A DNA stretch of 64,000 bases from Sclerodactyla briareus (taxonomy: Eukaryota; Echinodermata; Holothuroidea; Dendrochirotida; Sclerodactylidae), in NCBI GenBank assembly GCA_026419785.1, contig JAODTK010001621.1:62001-126000 (forward strand). Reading direction: 5' to 3'. Below the pieces are notes generated by a model that was given only the letters and a program-made list of their open reading frames with translations, was not told the origin of the DNA and made no database searches. Position numbers and translations under genes: made by a program. Each line of letters begins with the position of its first letter. Position 1 is the first letter of the stretch. Below, one piece after another: positions 1-11,686 of the stretch.

Positions 1-1428
1 CCCGACGCTACATAATACGCTACTTATAAAATAGCTACATGAAATTGTTCGATAAAACGCCCTGCCTGCCCACCGCGGGCCGCCCGCAAGTGCATGAAAC
101 GGCTCCCATTGGAAATAACGGTGAGCCGTTTTACCCCCGCCCGCCCGTGGTGTATGGGAACTCCAGCTTAAGGCCTACTACTCCAGTGACATAGCAGGGT
201 TCTTGGGCCTGTTTCAACAGTATAGGAGCGTTGGAATGGTCTAATGTCACATTTGGTATTGAACAGTGCCCCACACCAAGGAGCAACTTTCCCCTCTACT
301 TTCCGCACAGAACTGTAACATTCAGGTTATAGGACTTCCGAGATGGCAGTAAATAAGTGGTTGCATCCTCCGGCTAAAATGAAAGGGCTGACAGTCTCGG
401 TAGACCCTATCATCCAAAGTCACCAGTCATACCACAGCATGTTTCATCACTCTGCTCACAGGTAACACTTGTTTGGGATGGTTACAACAACTGTACCTTC
501 TCCCATGCACAGCAGGCTGCCCAATAACAATTCTGTTCCACAAAGACAAATGCTACATTGGTACATGTTTTTTCCTGCATACTAAGTTCCGATTGGCTAT
601 TTGGATTAATTATATTATATTATTAATTTGGCATGGCGAAGGTGGCCACCTCCCGTCCATACAATGTATACCATATCTAGCTAGCTGGTAAGTGGCATAC
701 TCCACAGGTTATTGGTGGAAATTGAAGTGCGCTTGACAAACAAGTAATCGTCCCTCTTTGTCGTAAAATTCAGTGCATTCAATGATGTCAGCAATTCTGT
801 TCCACAAAGACAAATAGCATGTTGGTAAATGTTTTTTCCTGCATACTAAGTAATTTGGAGGTTGAAATTTATCAGTAAATTGCTGTAAATTCCTGAACAT
901 CCCATAGATAGCACTTGTCAGTGCTATCTGAACAATATTATAAATTCAACCTAATCTATAGAAGGTGTATTTTGCAATTTGTCAAATGATGCACTTTCAG
1001 GAAGGCCCCCCTATCGTAATTATTGAAACACTCCTACCACCTACCACACTAACACTAAGTCTATGAAAGTTTGGAAGTGCTGCATTATAGTAAGTTTTCA
1101 AAATGACAGCTCATTTGCCCCTAATGACCTTTGCTATGAGAACCAGTAGGTAACCCGCTATTCAATGATACGCTAAGACCCGTGCTGGTATTGGAAGACT
1201 TGCGATACCGGGTCTTCCAAAGACTTCTTCGCCACCGCTTGACTCAATCATCGAACACAGGCACCTCCCTAGATCATCATGGAAGGAATTTGAATACCGC
1301 CTACTCTTCACAGAGCTGCTGTGAGCATCGAATAGAGTGTTTCCCCAGAGGGTTTTTCAGCCCCAAAAACAGGAATCCGGTGTGTCCCCCAAATGTGCAC
1401 GTCATGACGCGGTCACATGTATATTAAC
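1..1428. other. Non-coding: intron downstream of the last visible Abl exon
   Basis: On the minus strand this lies after the exon that ends at the VAVK lysine, so it should be the next Abl intron. The following kinase exon would encode the alpha-C helix and the HPNLVQLLG-type segment. I looked for it on the minus strand and did not see it, so it is probably off the left edge. The first 150 bases are GC-rich and contain an inverted repeat, AAACGGCTC at about 98 with GAGCCGTTT at about 123. A second short inverted repeat, TTGGAAGAC / GTCTTCCAA, lies near 1190-1220. No coding sequence is supported. Confidence 0.55.
524..851 (+). repeat. Two partial direct copies of a 64-bp segment
   Basis: Positions about 524-587 and 788-851 share AATTCTGTTCCACAAAGACA and then GTTTTTTCCTGCATACTAAG. 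They differ by a few substitutions and are 264 bp apart. This looks like a local duplication inside intronic DNA, with no coding sense. Confidence 0.6.
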
Positions 1429-1714
1429 CGCAACGTCCTTGACAGCTAACGATCCTGTTGTTTTCTCTTCCAGCAGCCTCGTGACCTCGCCATTTTCCCC
1501 CCTCCCAGCTTGCTCTTCATCACATGTCCCTGTCGGTCTCCACATCCCAGCTCCACCCTGGGGGGATATCCCGTAGACGGTGGGGCTTTGTTTCAGCTTG
1601 GGGGCGGGGTAACCGCAGCGTTGTGATCAACCCGTCACCTCCTTTGCAGTGGTGGCGGACCAGCCGGCCACCGAGTTGAAGACAACACTTCTACTTCTCG
1701 TTGGTGACAAAGAC
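1429..1714 (-). CDS. ABL: Abl tyrosine kinase exon (a4-like): end of SH2, linker, start of kinase domain
   Basis: Abl kinases are cytoplasmic tyrosine kinases, held inactive by SH3-SH2 docking, that act in actin and growth signalling. On the minus strand the acceptor is good: a pyrimidine run ends in GAGACAG before GTCTTTGTCACCAACGAG (VFVTNE). The SH2 end follows, with LVRHHC and DGLITTLR, then the linker with SPTVYGIS. Next come the kinase start KLGGG, a glycine loop readable as KYGEVYEA once two missing bases are allowed, and IVAVKTLR with the ATP-binding lysine. The domain content and the break after VAVKTL match vertebrate ABL exon a4 as I recall it. At least six single-base indels break the frame, and fixing them restores consensus residues. 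The donor is uncertain: GTTAAT at 1428 is weak and may contain an error. Partial gene; the rest of the kinase is outside the window. Confidence 0.9.
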
Positions 1715-3378
1715 CTGTCTCAGGAGGAAACAAGGAAAACCATGACACAGGCAGAAACAAACACAAAACAGAATGCAAGGCTCAACATTAAGAATGCCAT
1801 ATCGAGTCGTTTTGGTCTCAAAGGGGATAGCCATATCTACGATTCGAGAGTCCACTCGTGCACTGTCAATCTTCCTGCAACGTTTACGTGAGGGCTGGCA
1901 TGAACGGAATGACATAGTGCCACACCCTAGTTTAAAGGATATGCCGATCCCATGGCTAGTCAGTGGGTTAAACTGCAACGGAAGTGGTAAAAAAGTAGTC
2001 TCATCTGCGCATCACTTTTAGGCTCATCTAGCAACCATAAGGTGTGGTCGTAGATGATCATGAATAGCTTGCCTTCTCTCATAACATCCCAGTGCTAATA
2101 GACTTTACTCTGTGGACCGCCATTTAGCATACCCATTTGACAGAAAAGTTTGGGAATGCTAGTCTTCGGGACACTTCCTACAATGAAGGAAAGTATATTG
2201 AATGCACTCACAAATGAACATTATCTGAAAAGTTGAATTGGGAGAAATTCATTGTACCCCTGACTAGCAAAATACGGTAACAGTTTAGAGGGGGAGTGTG
2301 GGGTAATTCAAACAAGCATTGCAACACAAGCCGCACTGCCTAGTCCCCTAAGGAGGGCTCCCACAAACTTCCCTAGTTGGTTAATCTTTTAGCAACGTAT
2401 ACTACTTATCAGATAAGACCCCCATTCTGGTCACCCGACCCCCGCCCTGCCAGTCTGTCTCTGGCCGTCTAAAAAATCTTGCTCCTTCGTGGTACCCACT
2501 CGCACAGTGTAAAAGGTGTTGAATACTTGAGGTCATTCCTCATACACGTCAAGTTTTGCCATGCAATGGCAACAACTGCCAACATCATAATCATATCGGA
2601 CCAGAAATCATGTACCCAGCTAGAATTTTTAGTTTTAGTTTTAGATCACCCTCCATTTTTTTAACGTAGGTCAACCAACACAATGGTTCAAATTTTCAGC
2701 CCAGGTCCAATTTCTGTGTCAATTATAATAACATAAAGTGATTTTTACTTCAACAACAGATCAATTACAACACCAAGAGCTTGTTTATTGAGTGTCCTGA
2801 AAAGACAAAGCCTGTTATTATTCCAATGAGTGTGGTAACTTAGGCCCAAGGAATGAAATGGCCACTCTAACACCTGGCCTGATGAAATTGGCCATCTCTA
2901 ACAAACTGGCCTGACGATTTACCTGACAAAGAAACGTTTTAAGTACAATACAAATAATGATGTTACAACCCGGGGACTCTATTCAATTGTCCGAAGTCCG
3001 AAACCTTATTTCATACAAATGTTCAGTATGGAGAGTTATGGCCTTTAAAGTTTGGTCCATTATACAGGGAAATTAGGGAGACTCACTAATTTTCAAAGTG
3101 GAATTGATTGTACATTTCCATAGGAAACACAGAAATTTTGCAGGGATGCTTTTTCAAACAACCTTGTACAATACAACATAGCACCTACTTCAAGGCCTTA
3201 AACTCTGAACCAAGTCATAATGAACGTTGGGTTTTGACTGATGCATTCAGTTCTTTTCCCAGCTCTTATATTAACCTCTTCCTTTTGATCTAATAAATAC
3301 CCACAATGATCTCATACTTACACAGCACCCTTCCCTCCAGTTCTTCCCTTCTGAGCATTCTTGCAATTTATTGCTTAC
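1715..3378 (-). other. Abl intron between a4-like and a3-like exons
   Basis: The 1.66-kb intron is bounded by GTAAGC at 3378-3373 and the pyrimidine-rich acceptor ending at 1715. It joins GATGGGAAG to GTCTTTGTC, which reads DGK-VFV in phase 0, the same place as in vertebrate ABL. It contains one copy of a dispersed repeat near 2967-3092. I see nothing else of note. Confidence 0.75.
2967..3092 (+). repeat. Dispersed repeat, AAAGTTTGGTCCATTA family, copy 1
   Basis: The core AAAGTTTGGTCCATTA is followed by an AGGGAAATTAGGGAGA-type segment. Related sequence occurs on the plus strand near 44158-44315 and on the minus strand near 46070-46235 and 50814-50975. The copies share order and spacing of several blocks but differ by many substitutions, so the family is old. 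No coding sequence or clear ends are visible. Confidence 0.6.
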
Positions 3379-3685
3379 CTTCCCATCGATACCATTGCTT
3401 ATCCCTGTAATGGTAGACCCCCGCCCATCGGAGCCATGGATATCGAAATCTGGCCGGGGACTACTTTCGCTGTCCCTGACGCGGAAGCTCCATCAATGCC
3501 GCTGGCTCATCAGATACGCGGCGGTGTTGCGAGCGAATCCGCCCGGGGTACCAGAGTGCTTCTCTAAGCTGCTAGAGGGGGTCACGTAGGTGGATGGAAC
3601 CCACCTGTCTTCCCCCGTTGGCTGACCTTCTGGAGCTCGAACCAGTCTCCAGCCTTGTCGTATGACGAATCCGGACATCTTCCGC
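3379..3685 (-). CDS. ABL: Abl tyrosine kinase exon (a3-like): end of SH3 and most of SH2
   Basis: On the minus strand the acceptor is CCCTCATTCTGCAG after a pyrimidine tract, and the donor is GATGGGAAG followed by GTAAGC. Different frames read in turn GDWFELQKVSQRGKTG (SH3), WVPSTYVTPSSSLEKHS (SH3 end and SH3-SH2 connector), RNTAAYLMS, SFRVRDSESSPGQ (SH2 phosphotyrosine-binding strand, arginine kept) and VYHYRISNGIDGK. The vertebrate counterparts, from memory, are WVPSNYITPVNSLEKHS and SFLVRESESSPGQ, so the identification is firm. About ten single-base indels split the frame; the missing T in TCTGGTACC, for example, removes the W of HSWY. Splice sites are intact and conserved residues return on correction, so assembly error is likelier than pseudogene decay. 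Length is 307 bp, against about 296 bp for human a3. Confidence 0.93.
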
Positions 3686-4349
3686 CTGCAGAATGAGGGA
3701 AGAAGAACACTCACAGATTGCTTGGATCCCTCTATGGACACTGACTGACCCTTACCGCTGCGACTGATACCGTCGCTGTTATCGCACTAGTTTACTGGCA
3801 CTTCTACTAACTTGTAGTACCAGGCTGCTGCCACTCTTTTCACCGCACTGTCCCCTCTAGTGGCCCGATTGGATCGTGCCCGAATGTAGGAAGGTCAAAA
3901 AATAGTGAGGAAGAGAAACGGTCGCAAACCACAGTGTTGGGGAGTTTGGTTGACCCAGAGGTAAGTAGGTAGGCAGTCAAAAGCAAAAATAAAGCCAAGG
4001 AAGAAGTTATAAATCAAGACTTCATAACAAGTTTAGAGTGGTCATGACCCCCCTAATCCACCCCCTACCTCCTCATCCTAGCAGAGGCTGTGCCCTTGAT
4101 CATTAATTTTTTTTGACTGTTGAAGTGAACAGTGTACCAGGACAATCAACAATCGAATAAGTGACAAATGCCAGGAAAATATATCAGTTCAATTAATTGT
4201 TGTGATGCTCGTATCCATGTGCATACCTAAAAGTATTCAGGCAAAGCAGTATCTGATGGTCATAATGGTGGGAGCTGGAGCCATGGTCTTCTAAGAAGGC
4301 ATGTGTGGAAAGTTACTTTCAATTCGTCAAATAAACCACATCAACTGCC

Positions 4350-4492
4350 CGTGGGGGGAGGGGGGGTGTGGGGGGGTGGGGGGGGGGTGGTGGGGGGTAC
4401 ATGCAATGGACACGTGCATTATAGGGGTGGGGGGGGGTGGGGGGGGTGGGTGGGTGGGGGTGGGGGGTGGGGGGTGGGGGGTGGGGTGGTCA
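4350..4492 (+). repeat. G-rich tract with quadruplex potential
   Basis: About 140 bases are nearly all G with scattered T. Two copies of CATGCAATGGACA (near 4391 and 4490) bracket part of the tract. Runs of three to nine G at short spacing could form G-quadruplexes. It sits on the antisense strand of the Abl intron, so the pre-mRNA here would be C-rich. Lengths of the G runs are probably unreliable. Confidence 0.8.
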
Positions 4493-4862
4493 TGCAATGG
4501 ACAAGTGCAATGGTCTCTATAGTTTGTCTATGGCGCTACAGGGTCTTCCTTTGGGTGCCATCTGCCGCTGACTTCATTCTAAGAAGCCCCAGGGGGAAGA
4601 GGGCCATATGTAAGAACCCAGTTACCCAGCTGCTCACCTATGGCGAAGAGCAAGCTCCAGTTCACATGACTGTGGAAAAGGAGGTTCAGTTTTCTTATGA
4701 TCTATTTCAAAATAAAGGGGACTACCCGAACTGAGGGCCAGGGGCACGTTAAATCTATATGTTTTAAATCTATGTGGCTGACAAAAAACTTCAGCACAAA
4801 GACCCAAATTTTTGTCAGAATATAGAGATTCAGAAATAGATAACTTCAGTTAGTATCTTTAT

Positions 4863-5288
4863 TTGGACACCTATTTGTCCGACAAACTCTATAGCGACTT
4901 CTCCGATGTTCAGAAAATCTCTATGTACCGACAAAACAATTCGTACCGATGTCACGATGATAAATGTGCTTTGCGCAGACAAATGGACATTGTGACGCCG
5001 GAACATTTTATAGACATATCGTGCAATAGGTCTCGCGGTCGGCTGGGAGCAGTCGCGTCGAATCTTACGCTCCTCCAGGTTCTGAGAAAGTGGTCAGGTC
5101 GGAGTTCACGGGATCGTCGTCGGATGGGGGACGTTAAAAATGCTTGGTCCCAGGAGCAGGGTTGGGTCATCCGCATCGCGATATCATCTGAGCACCGGCG
5201 AGAAGAGAAGGCGGATTTGGCGCCGGTGGCTCATCCACGATCACCATTCGGTTGGGGTTCCACGATGAGTCGAATTTTGGAGTCCTGA
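4863..5288 (+). other. GC-rich intronic patch with a 141-codon open frame, no known family
   Basis: The patch is clearly more GC-rich than its flanks between 4980 and 5280. An open frame covers it on the plus strand and shorter frames exist on the minus strand. The translation is rich in R, S and K, with no domain I recognise and no splice sites or Kozak context. It may be a mobile-element remnant or a chance frame in GC-rich DNA. Confidence 0.25.
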
Positions 5289-5298
5289 ACCTGTAGCA

Positions 5299-5321
5299 AT
5301 CAAATCAAATCAAATCAAATC
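5299..5321 (+). repeat. (AATCA)n microsatellite
   Basis: Four to five perfect tandem copies of AATCA, directly after the GC-rich patch. Confidence 0.9.
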
Positions 5322-5424
5322 TTGTCGGTACCAAAGCACCAATTATATGACGCGCCCAAAGACCATTTTAATCGCGCTCTGAGGTACATTTGGATCAGTA
5401 CTAAAGGTACTATCTGACGTGGAA

Positions 5425-5548
5425 CATCGAGACGTTGGACTTGAGAGACCTTGGAACCATAGGGTTGTCGGAACCAAGAAAATGTAATACAGGGATGTCT
5501 GAACCTAAGACGTCGGAATATGGGGACGTCGAAACCTAGAGACGTCAG
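5425..5548 (+). repeat. Degenerate short tandem repeat with GACGTCGGAAC-like units
   Basis: The segment has repeated variants of GACGTCGGAACCTA, seen as GACGTTGGACTT, TTGTCGGAACC, ATGTCTGAACCTAA, GACGTCGGAATA and GACGTCGAAACCTA. Spacing is about 20-30 bases. It looks like a decayed minisatellite. Confidence 0.55.
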
Positions 5549-8542
5549 ATGATGATGAGATGTCCCCAGTGAGCACATTTGAACCTCTGGTTACAAAGTT
5601 CATGCCCTAATCTTTCAGGTAATCTTCTTTTATGCCACTTCCTGTTTTCCCAGAAAAACTATGACGACAGAATGCTCAAGCTACGGGATTATACTCAGTG
5701 ACAGGTATCTTAGAGACCTGTTATCTGTTGCAGTAACAGACATTAATGGTTTTATAAATCAAATATATCTCATAATTGCAGCCTAATGATTTCCTGATTT
5801 TCCTGGGTATAGTCATAAGATGGTTATTTTTGTATGAGTACGAGTCTCAGTATTGCCGAACATGATTAGTCTTGTTGAAAGGGGTCGTTACCCTGGCAGG
5901 AGGAACTAACTGATCCTCAAAACATTTAACAAACATGAATGGACTCCACATTGTTACTGACCATCCTCATAAGTCTGGAGTTAGCTTCCCCTATGAAGTC
6001 ATGTTATAAATCTGGTGAAGAGGTTTCCCAGAAATGAGTTTCATAGAGACAGCAATAATTAAAGGGGGGGTATTGGCCTTCCAAGAACCAGGGAAAAATA
6101 TTTCTACCAACCTGTAGAAAGGCTACGAGGACCTCAATATAGACAGTCTATATTACCATTGGTGGTATTAGTATGGGCCAAGTTTAATGTAGCCACCATT
6201 AACTTATCAATCTGTGATAAGGTTACAGGAAGAAGATGACCTGTTACGAGCAGTCAATTAACGAAAACTACACGCCCGGCGGATTGCCCATTGGCATCAT
6301 AATATTAACAATCTTGTATTTCAGGTGAAGACAATCTGTTCTGTACTTGAATTTTCTACATCAAAAATGACGTGTCTTTCGTGGGACAAGGACAACACTT
6401 CAACACATTCACAAATTGATTCCCAATTCCAACTGCTGAGGGAATCGAGACAGGGATCTAGCCGGGCAAAATGTCAAACCGGGGGGGAGCTAGAGATGGC
6501 AAACTTTGCACCTCATTCAGTAAGTAACAAAATTGCCATTTAAAATCATTGATAGGTCAAGTGTAGGTTACATGACTGCTGCACAGCGCAAGACACTTTA
6601 TACAAAATTAGCATTGGGGTTATGGGTCTGTGGTCAAATGCGGGTCGTTATAAGTTGCAAACTTGCGACGTGGGGTGAAAAGTGCTAGAGATAACAGAAA
6701 TGAGTGACTGCTTCTGTGAAGTCTAGTTTGTCCCATGACTCTTGCTTGAATTGAAATGACTTACTCGCACCATATTTGGGTGATTATGACAGCTTTGAAA
6801 ACATATTTAAATGAATTGTTACACGAATTGAGAATCATTAGTGTAACATATTCAGACTAACATTGAATTTGGAGACTGAAATCAAACATGTGCTGCCATT
6901 GTCAAACCAGGTGCTAAATATTTCAATAACAGGAGGTGAACTGATAATCAAATTGACAATGGGTGCAGCTCCATTTCGAGTGCTTTGCTGGGACCCCACG
7001 ATGTTTGTTTAAGGTTGATTTAGGCATAGATGAGGGCCCACCACCATGCATATAGCAGGCTTAGAACACACAAAGGTTTGAAAGAACATCTGGGGATTAT
7101 GACCAGTGTTGTTGTTAGGAGGCTCCTAACATCGTTGACCTAACCTCAATTTTTGACCTCGATGAACCCAATGACTGGTGCACAAGATGGAGGGAGCTCC
7201 ACTCGAGGAACCTCATAACTGAATTTCAAGGAAACTCTGCACTATTTGCAACACGTTATGTGACTTTACCTTGATTGGCCTCGTAAAGTGGTTGACCTAT
7301 CGAGTCAATGAACACTGTATCCCTTCTAGGGAAGCATCATGCGGGCACATGTCAAACATGCATGTTTTTTGAAGCTCCTTCAGCCTTCAAGAAATGAGCA
7401 TCAGTTATATGAAAATGAAATGCCGCATTCTAATACCTCATCTTCACGGTGAAGTTCAAAATTACAGCACTAACAATAACCCCATTGGACAAATCTAATT
7501 CATACAAGAACAGGCAATTGTTTCTGGGTGAGCATGTGCGCTTGTACATGTTACCTATAGCATAAATCTGCTTGATAGTCCTCATAGCATTTTTTGGGGA
7601 ACTTGGCCTTCATGAATAAAATGGCAGAGCTACCACGTTGCATTCAATCAATCAATATGCTGGTCTTTATATTCTCACAAAGTAGCAGCCTGCATACAAT
7701 GATAAACATAGGCAGTGGGGAGGGGGGGAGGGGAACGAGGGCACTAGGGAAGGAATGGGGGCAATATATTTGTCAAGTGCAGCCGCAAAATATAAATGTG
7801 GAAATACCTATTGTTAAAAAAAAAGTTGGATTTCTCCAGAGCACCAGCAACCCAAAGACTCCCATTGTTTTTGTAACATATAAATTGCTGCCTTCACTGT
7901 AAAACAATAGGTGTTTTTCTGTTAGCCCCAGGCAATTTCAACAGAATGGCATATGTTGAGGGGGTTATCGGCCCAGTAAAACACTATTGTCAGGACTCGT
8001 TCCCTTCATTAGGTGGCACAAAAGGGAATCATGTGAGCTTCCCCTGGCTGGGTGAATGAGAAGAAGTGCTATGGTTGGAATGTGCCTGTAGACACATCCA
8101 GTAAGGGAGCAGGCCACAAACTCTAACAATATCAATATCATGTAGTACAGTACTGAGGAAATTTGATGGCAAACATAACGAATAGCTAATACACAGAAAT
8201 GTTGCAGGTGGAAGAATTCTCAAGGTTGTTTCTATTTTACCAAAATTAGATTTCTCTGCAAAGTAGAAAAGTCAGGTTACATGGAACATCTTCGGTTTTG
8301 GTACCACTATAAAAATCCTATCTATTGTATGAGAATTTAAAGTTAAGAGGATTTAAAGGTTAAAAAATAACCAAATAGCGGAAATATTAATTCCAAAATT
8401 TACATTTAAAAAACACATTCGAAATATTTTTTTTAGTGGCTTAATACAAGTTTTTGGGGTCTACTTTTTGCAATCCGAATGAATTATGACCCAGTGGATG
8501 TATTTGAATGAATGCCTATCCTTTCAATGTTTATGTGTGAAA

Positions 8543-10338
8543 TGTCCTGTCCGTCACAAAAAAAAATATGAAAGTTCTTTTTTCATTTAAGGATAGTCTG
8601 GACCTAAGCCAAGTCAATATACTATAGAGCTACCCAACATCCAGAAAGCAAAAATGAAATTGTGGTTGATAGTGAGGTGCTAAGAATATGCCAAAACTAA
8701 ATTGTCCATCCGTCACACAGTGTCCTGTCCGGTCACATGTGTTTCCGTCCGTCACACAATATATTCAGTGTGTCCTGTTCACTTCTATTATGAAAATCAT
8801 ACAGTTTATATCACAAAACATTATTAAACAGTCTGTTTTTACCTGTAGTCAATTCAAGTTACCCTTCAGGTACAGGGCTTTGAGACCATCCCGGAAAAAC
8901 TGTTAACCCCTGGCCACAAAGCAAAAAAGCATACCTATCTCTTCAGATTGAGGCAAGTGTGTCAGCAGTTCATACGTCACCGTCCCAGGATGTGCAACCA
9001 ACCATACTCCAGCAAGCCTCCTGGTCCCATAACAACTTATATCCATCAGAGAAAAACATCCAAGTGTAGGTACATGGGTTAAAGTCATGTATGAGGAGGG
9101 CCTATAGGCATAAACCACGGGCAAAAAAATGTATGTACTGTAAATAATTGATTGAAGTGTGGAAGCCTACAATTTTGAGCAAGAAAGAGGTGGTAGTATT
9201 TGGTACAATGTAGATGATTTGTAGATCCAATGGAACATGTTCACCAGTTGATACTTTAGGACTATAGCTTATGTCTAATAATTGGCCTAATTCATACACC
9301 CCCCCCCCCCAACCCCGGTGTGCTGTAATTTTAGACTACAGTTGGCCATTAAATTGAACGGGACATCCATCCCAAAGCTAAGGGGTGGGTAAGTAAATGA
9401 GCATGATCATGATTTCAGGAAAGAGAAGTCATTCATTTTCTCAGGTCCTTCACAATGGTAATCAAAAGTGTCAGAATCACTTCACTCCACCTTCTCTGGA
9501 AACACTTCATAGATTTCTTCCCTCTAATATCGCCCTCAACTCTCCCTCAATAATCCAACCCATATGTCTCAAGGGAAGTTACGATATCAAAAAGGATGTA
9601 GCTATTTCACACGCATGGTTTTTAGACTCTTTCTCGGGTTTGTATGTTAGCGTCAATGGGTGCACCATGTGGTGGCCACAAGTACTTTGAACTGTTGCAT
9701 TGAAAATGAAACTGGAAAAACCTGGTACTAGAGTCCCGTCCCAGTCCATCAGGTCCCGTCTGTTCACATTCCTGTCAGTCACATTTTCTGTTTGGACGGA
9801 TCAGAGATTTTTCACAATCTTTGTTTTTGTGGTCGTGAGCCATTGTTATTCATTTAGCCATTGATTTAATACCTCGATAATGAAAAATTGATAGCCTAAA
9901 ATTTAACTTGAGGGTAAAAAAAAAATGATAAAAAAGTGACAAAAATGTCCCGTCCATTCACGTCCCATCCGTCACAATTTTGACATCCCCTGTTTTACAA
10001 GGTAAGCTTATTATTTTTAAGTTTAGTTCTATTTTTTTGTTGATATTCATATACCAATAAGTAATTTGCATGATTGTTCAAGCAACTTGAATAACAACAG
10101 ATAGCTTTTCGAAAAATTATGTTTTTCAGAAAATGAGGTTTGTTTTTGTCCCGTAATCACACTTAATTCCAAATTGGAAGCATGAAGCACATGAATCACC
10201 CTCTTCCTTTTTTTTTGTTTCTAATTGAAATGTTATGTATTGTTAGACTTCAAGCATGTAACATTGTTTAATACACCTGTTAATAGTTTGTAGACAGGCT
10301 TCGGAAAAAAAGAGTAGTCAAATGTCCCGTCCGTCACG
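8543..10338 (+). repeat. Cluster of TGTCCCGTCCGTCACA motifs
   Basis: Variants of TGTCCCGTCCGTCACA occur at about 8543, 8703, 8721, 8741, 9752, 9771, 9946, 9962 and 10323, all on the plus strand. Intervening DNA is AT-rich and not obviously repeated. The motif is 16 bases and most copies differ at one to three positions. This is either a decayed tandem array, a repeat-element core, or a protein-binding cluster; the sequence does not say which. Confidence 0.6.
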
Positions 10339-10459
10339 CTTGAGTTAGCCACATTTGACGTACGTTATGGAAATTAAATATGTACGTGTCAATTGGCCTG
10401 ACGTGCCCGTTGTAACTACCTCAGACAAGGTGAGTTGTCGCATTTTATACATGGTTTAA

Positions 10460-10881
10460 TACTGGTATAATATGACCCCACCCCTCAATTCAACACCCTC
10501 AATCACCCCTTGGTTGTGCCTGACAATCATGAACAGGCGGAACAACCCACAAGTCACTTCAGCGCCCAAAGACCATACTTTGGGAAGTTGCCAAAGGTCT
10601 ACTTACGTGACCCTCTGTGCTTTAATTCTCAACATGAACACAACCCCAGCCTATGTTTTATAATACCAGGGGTGCATCTTAAGGATTATGCAGGCATAAA
10701 ATTGGCTTTGAGCCTGTATAGTGCAAGTGAAGTACACGAGACCACATGCCTCATCGACCCTACAGACGTTGAAGAATTTCACGCCTTAATTTCTGACCGG
10801 CTGGGTATTTTGCACTCTTCATTGTATGACACTGACCGCGAAGTTCATCAAAGGAGGGTCCCTGCTATTCTTTGTACATAA
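10460..10881 (+). CDS. Unidentified open frame in the Abl intron, antisense to Abl
   Basis: The frame from about 10460 to the stop at 10881 gives some 130 residues with balanced composition, for example PGVHLKDYAGIKLALSLY and TDVEEFHALISDRLGILHSS. That is more protein-like than most frames here. I do not recognise a family. There is no clear ATG, and splice sites are not obvious. It could be an exon of a nested gene on the plus strand, a fragment of a mobile element, or chance. A dispersed repeat begins just after it, at 10885. Confidence 0.25.
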
Positions 10882-10884
10882 TCC

Positions 10885-11070
10885 GGGTAGATTGACACAC
10901 CCCAGGGTCACGTCTTGGACTGACCATCCAGGGAAAGTGACACCCATGTGAGTCACTTATGATCTATGACCCAACTCGACCTGACCCAAGGGCCAGCCCT
11001 GTCCTGGACCCCCCAGTGGCTTGCGCTTTTTGACTGAAACCATGTCCAGGGTTTGGGGGTGCATCATGCG
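10885..11070 (+). repeat. Dispersed repeat, ACACCCCAGGGTCAC family, copy 1
   Basis: It shares blocks with 21147-21290: GACACACCCCAG, then GTCAC, then TGGGTCACT, then CCCAGG and GGGGGTGCAT. The two copies are in the same orientation and clearly related, though diverged. Confidence 0.6.
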
Positions 11071-11079
11071 ATTGGACGA

Positions 11080-11265
11080 AATCTTGACGGTGAAAATTCC
11101 TCAGGAATTTCTAAGCCAAGATGCTCGATTGTAGACAAACGTCTGGCTGAAAATGAGAAGGGTGATGGGTGGCCAAACCCCGGACTTTTGTACATTGTCA
11201 AAGTTTCAATGGCGCGGGGGTGGGGTGCAGGTCCAGTACAAAGCTGAGTTGAAATCCTGAGATAG
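11080..11265 (+). repeat. Dispersed repeat, GGTGGCCAA / TGGGGTGCA family, copy 1
   Basis: It carries AATTTCTAAGCCAAGAT, GATGGGTGGCCAA and CAATGGCGCGGGGGTGGGG. The same blocks are seen reversed at 39421-39635 and 63264-63385, and the right part is seen at 11573-11686 and 16695-16832. The full element probably ends with a GTCCATGTGGGGTAAGTTGA segment. Confidence 0.55.
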
Positions 11266-11572
11266 ATTAGTACATCAAGAGCACTGGATCTTCTTCTCTC
11301 CAACAGATGCAAACACAGAGCTCAAGACAAATGACAGTGGGTATGAAAGTATAAGGTGTTCATTTCATTGGTTCCATATAGTCCCATTTGAGAGAGCTGG
11401 TATTGATCTGACCATCCAAAGCGGACCGTACCGGGAGAAATAATGTTAGGCCCCTCAATCTCCGAATATGGGCATTTCCATGGTGACAGACGTCTGAATT
11501 GATATCTCATTTGTGAAGCTTTATTAGTTTTTACATTTAAAATGCATTTCCAATGAACAACATTTTGTTTTT

Positions 11573-11686
11573 ATGGGCGGGGGAAAGAACCTCTCTAGAA
11601 CCTGTATCTGTAATATCCCAAACGAACATGAAGTGGGGGGGGGGTGCTTAGTCCATGTGAGATAAGTTGAATAAATGAGTCGATTT
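11573..11686 (+). repeat. Same family, right-hand part
   Basis: GGGGGTGCTTAGTCCATGTG is followed by AGATAAGTTGAATAA. This matches the end segment of the 16695-16832 copy. Confidence 0.5.

Noticed and set aside
1691-1978. 95-codon minus-strand open frame upstream of the a4-like exon
   Set aside because: Only its last few codons (VFVTNEK) are exon; the rest is intron before a good acceptor.
3361-3589. Plus-strand open frames over the a3-like exon
   Set aside because: They are antisense shadows of the Abl exon, whose splice sites and SH2/SH3 residues are on the minus strand.
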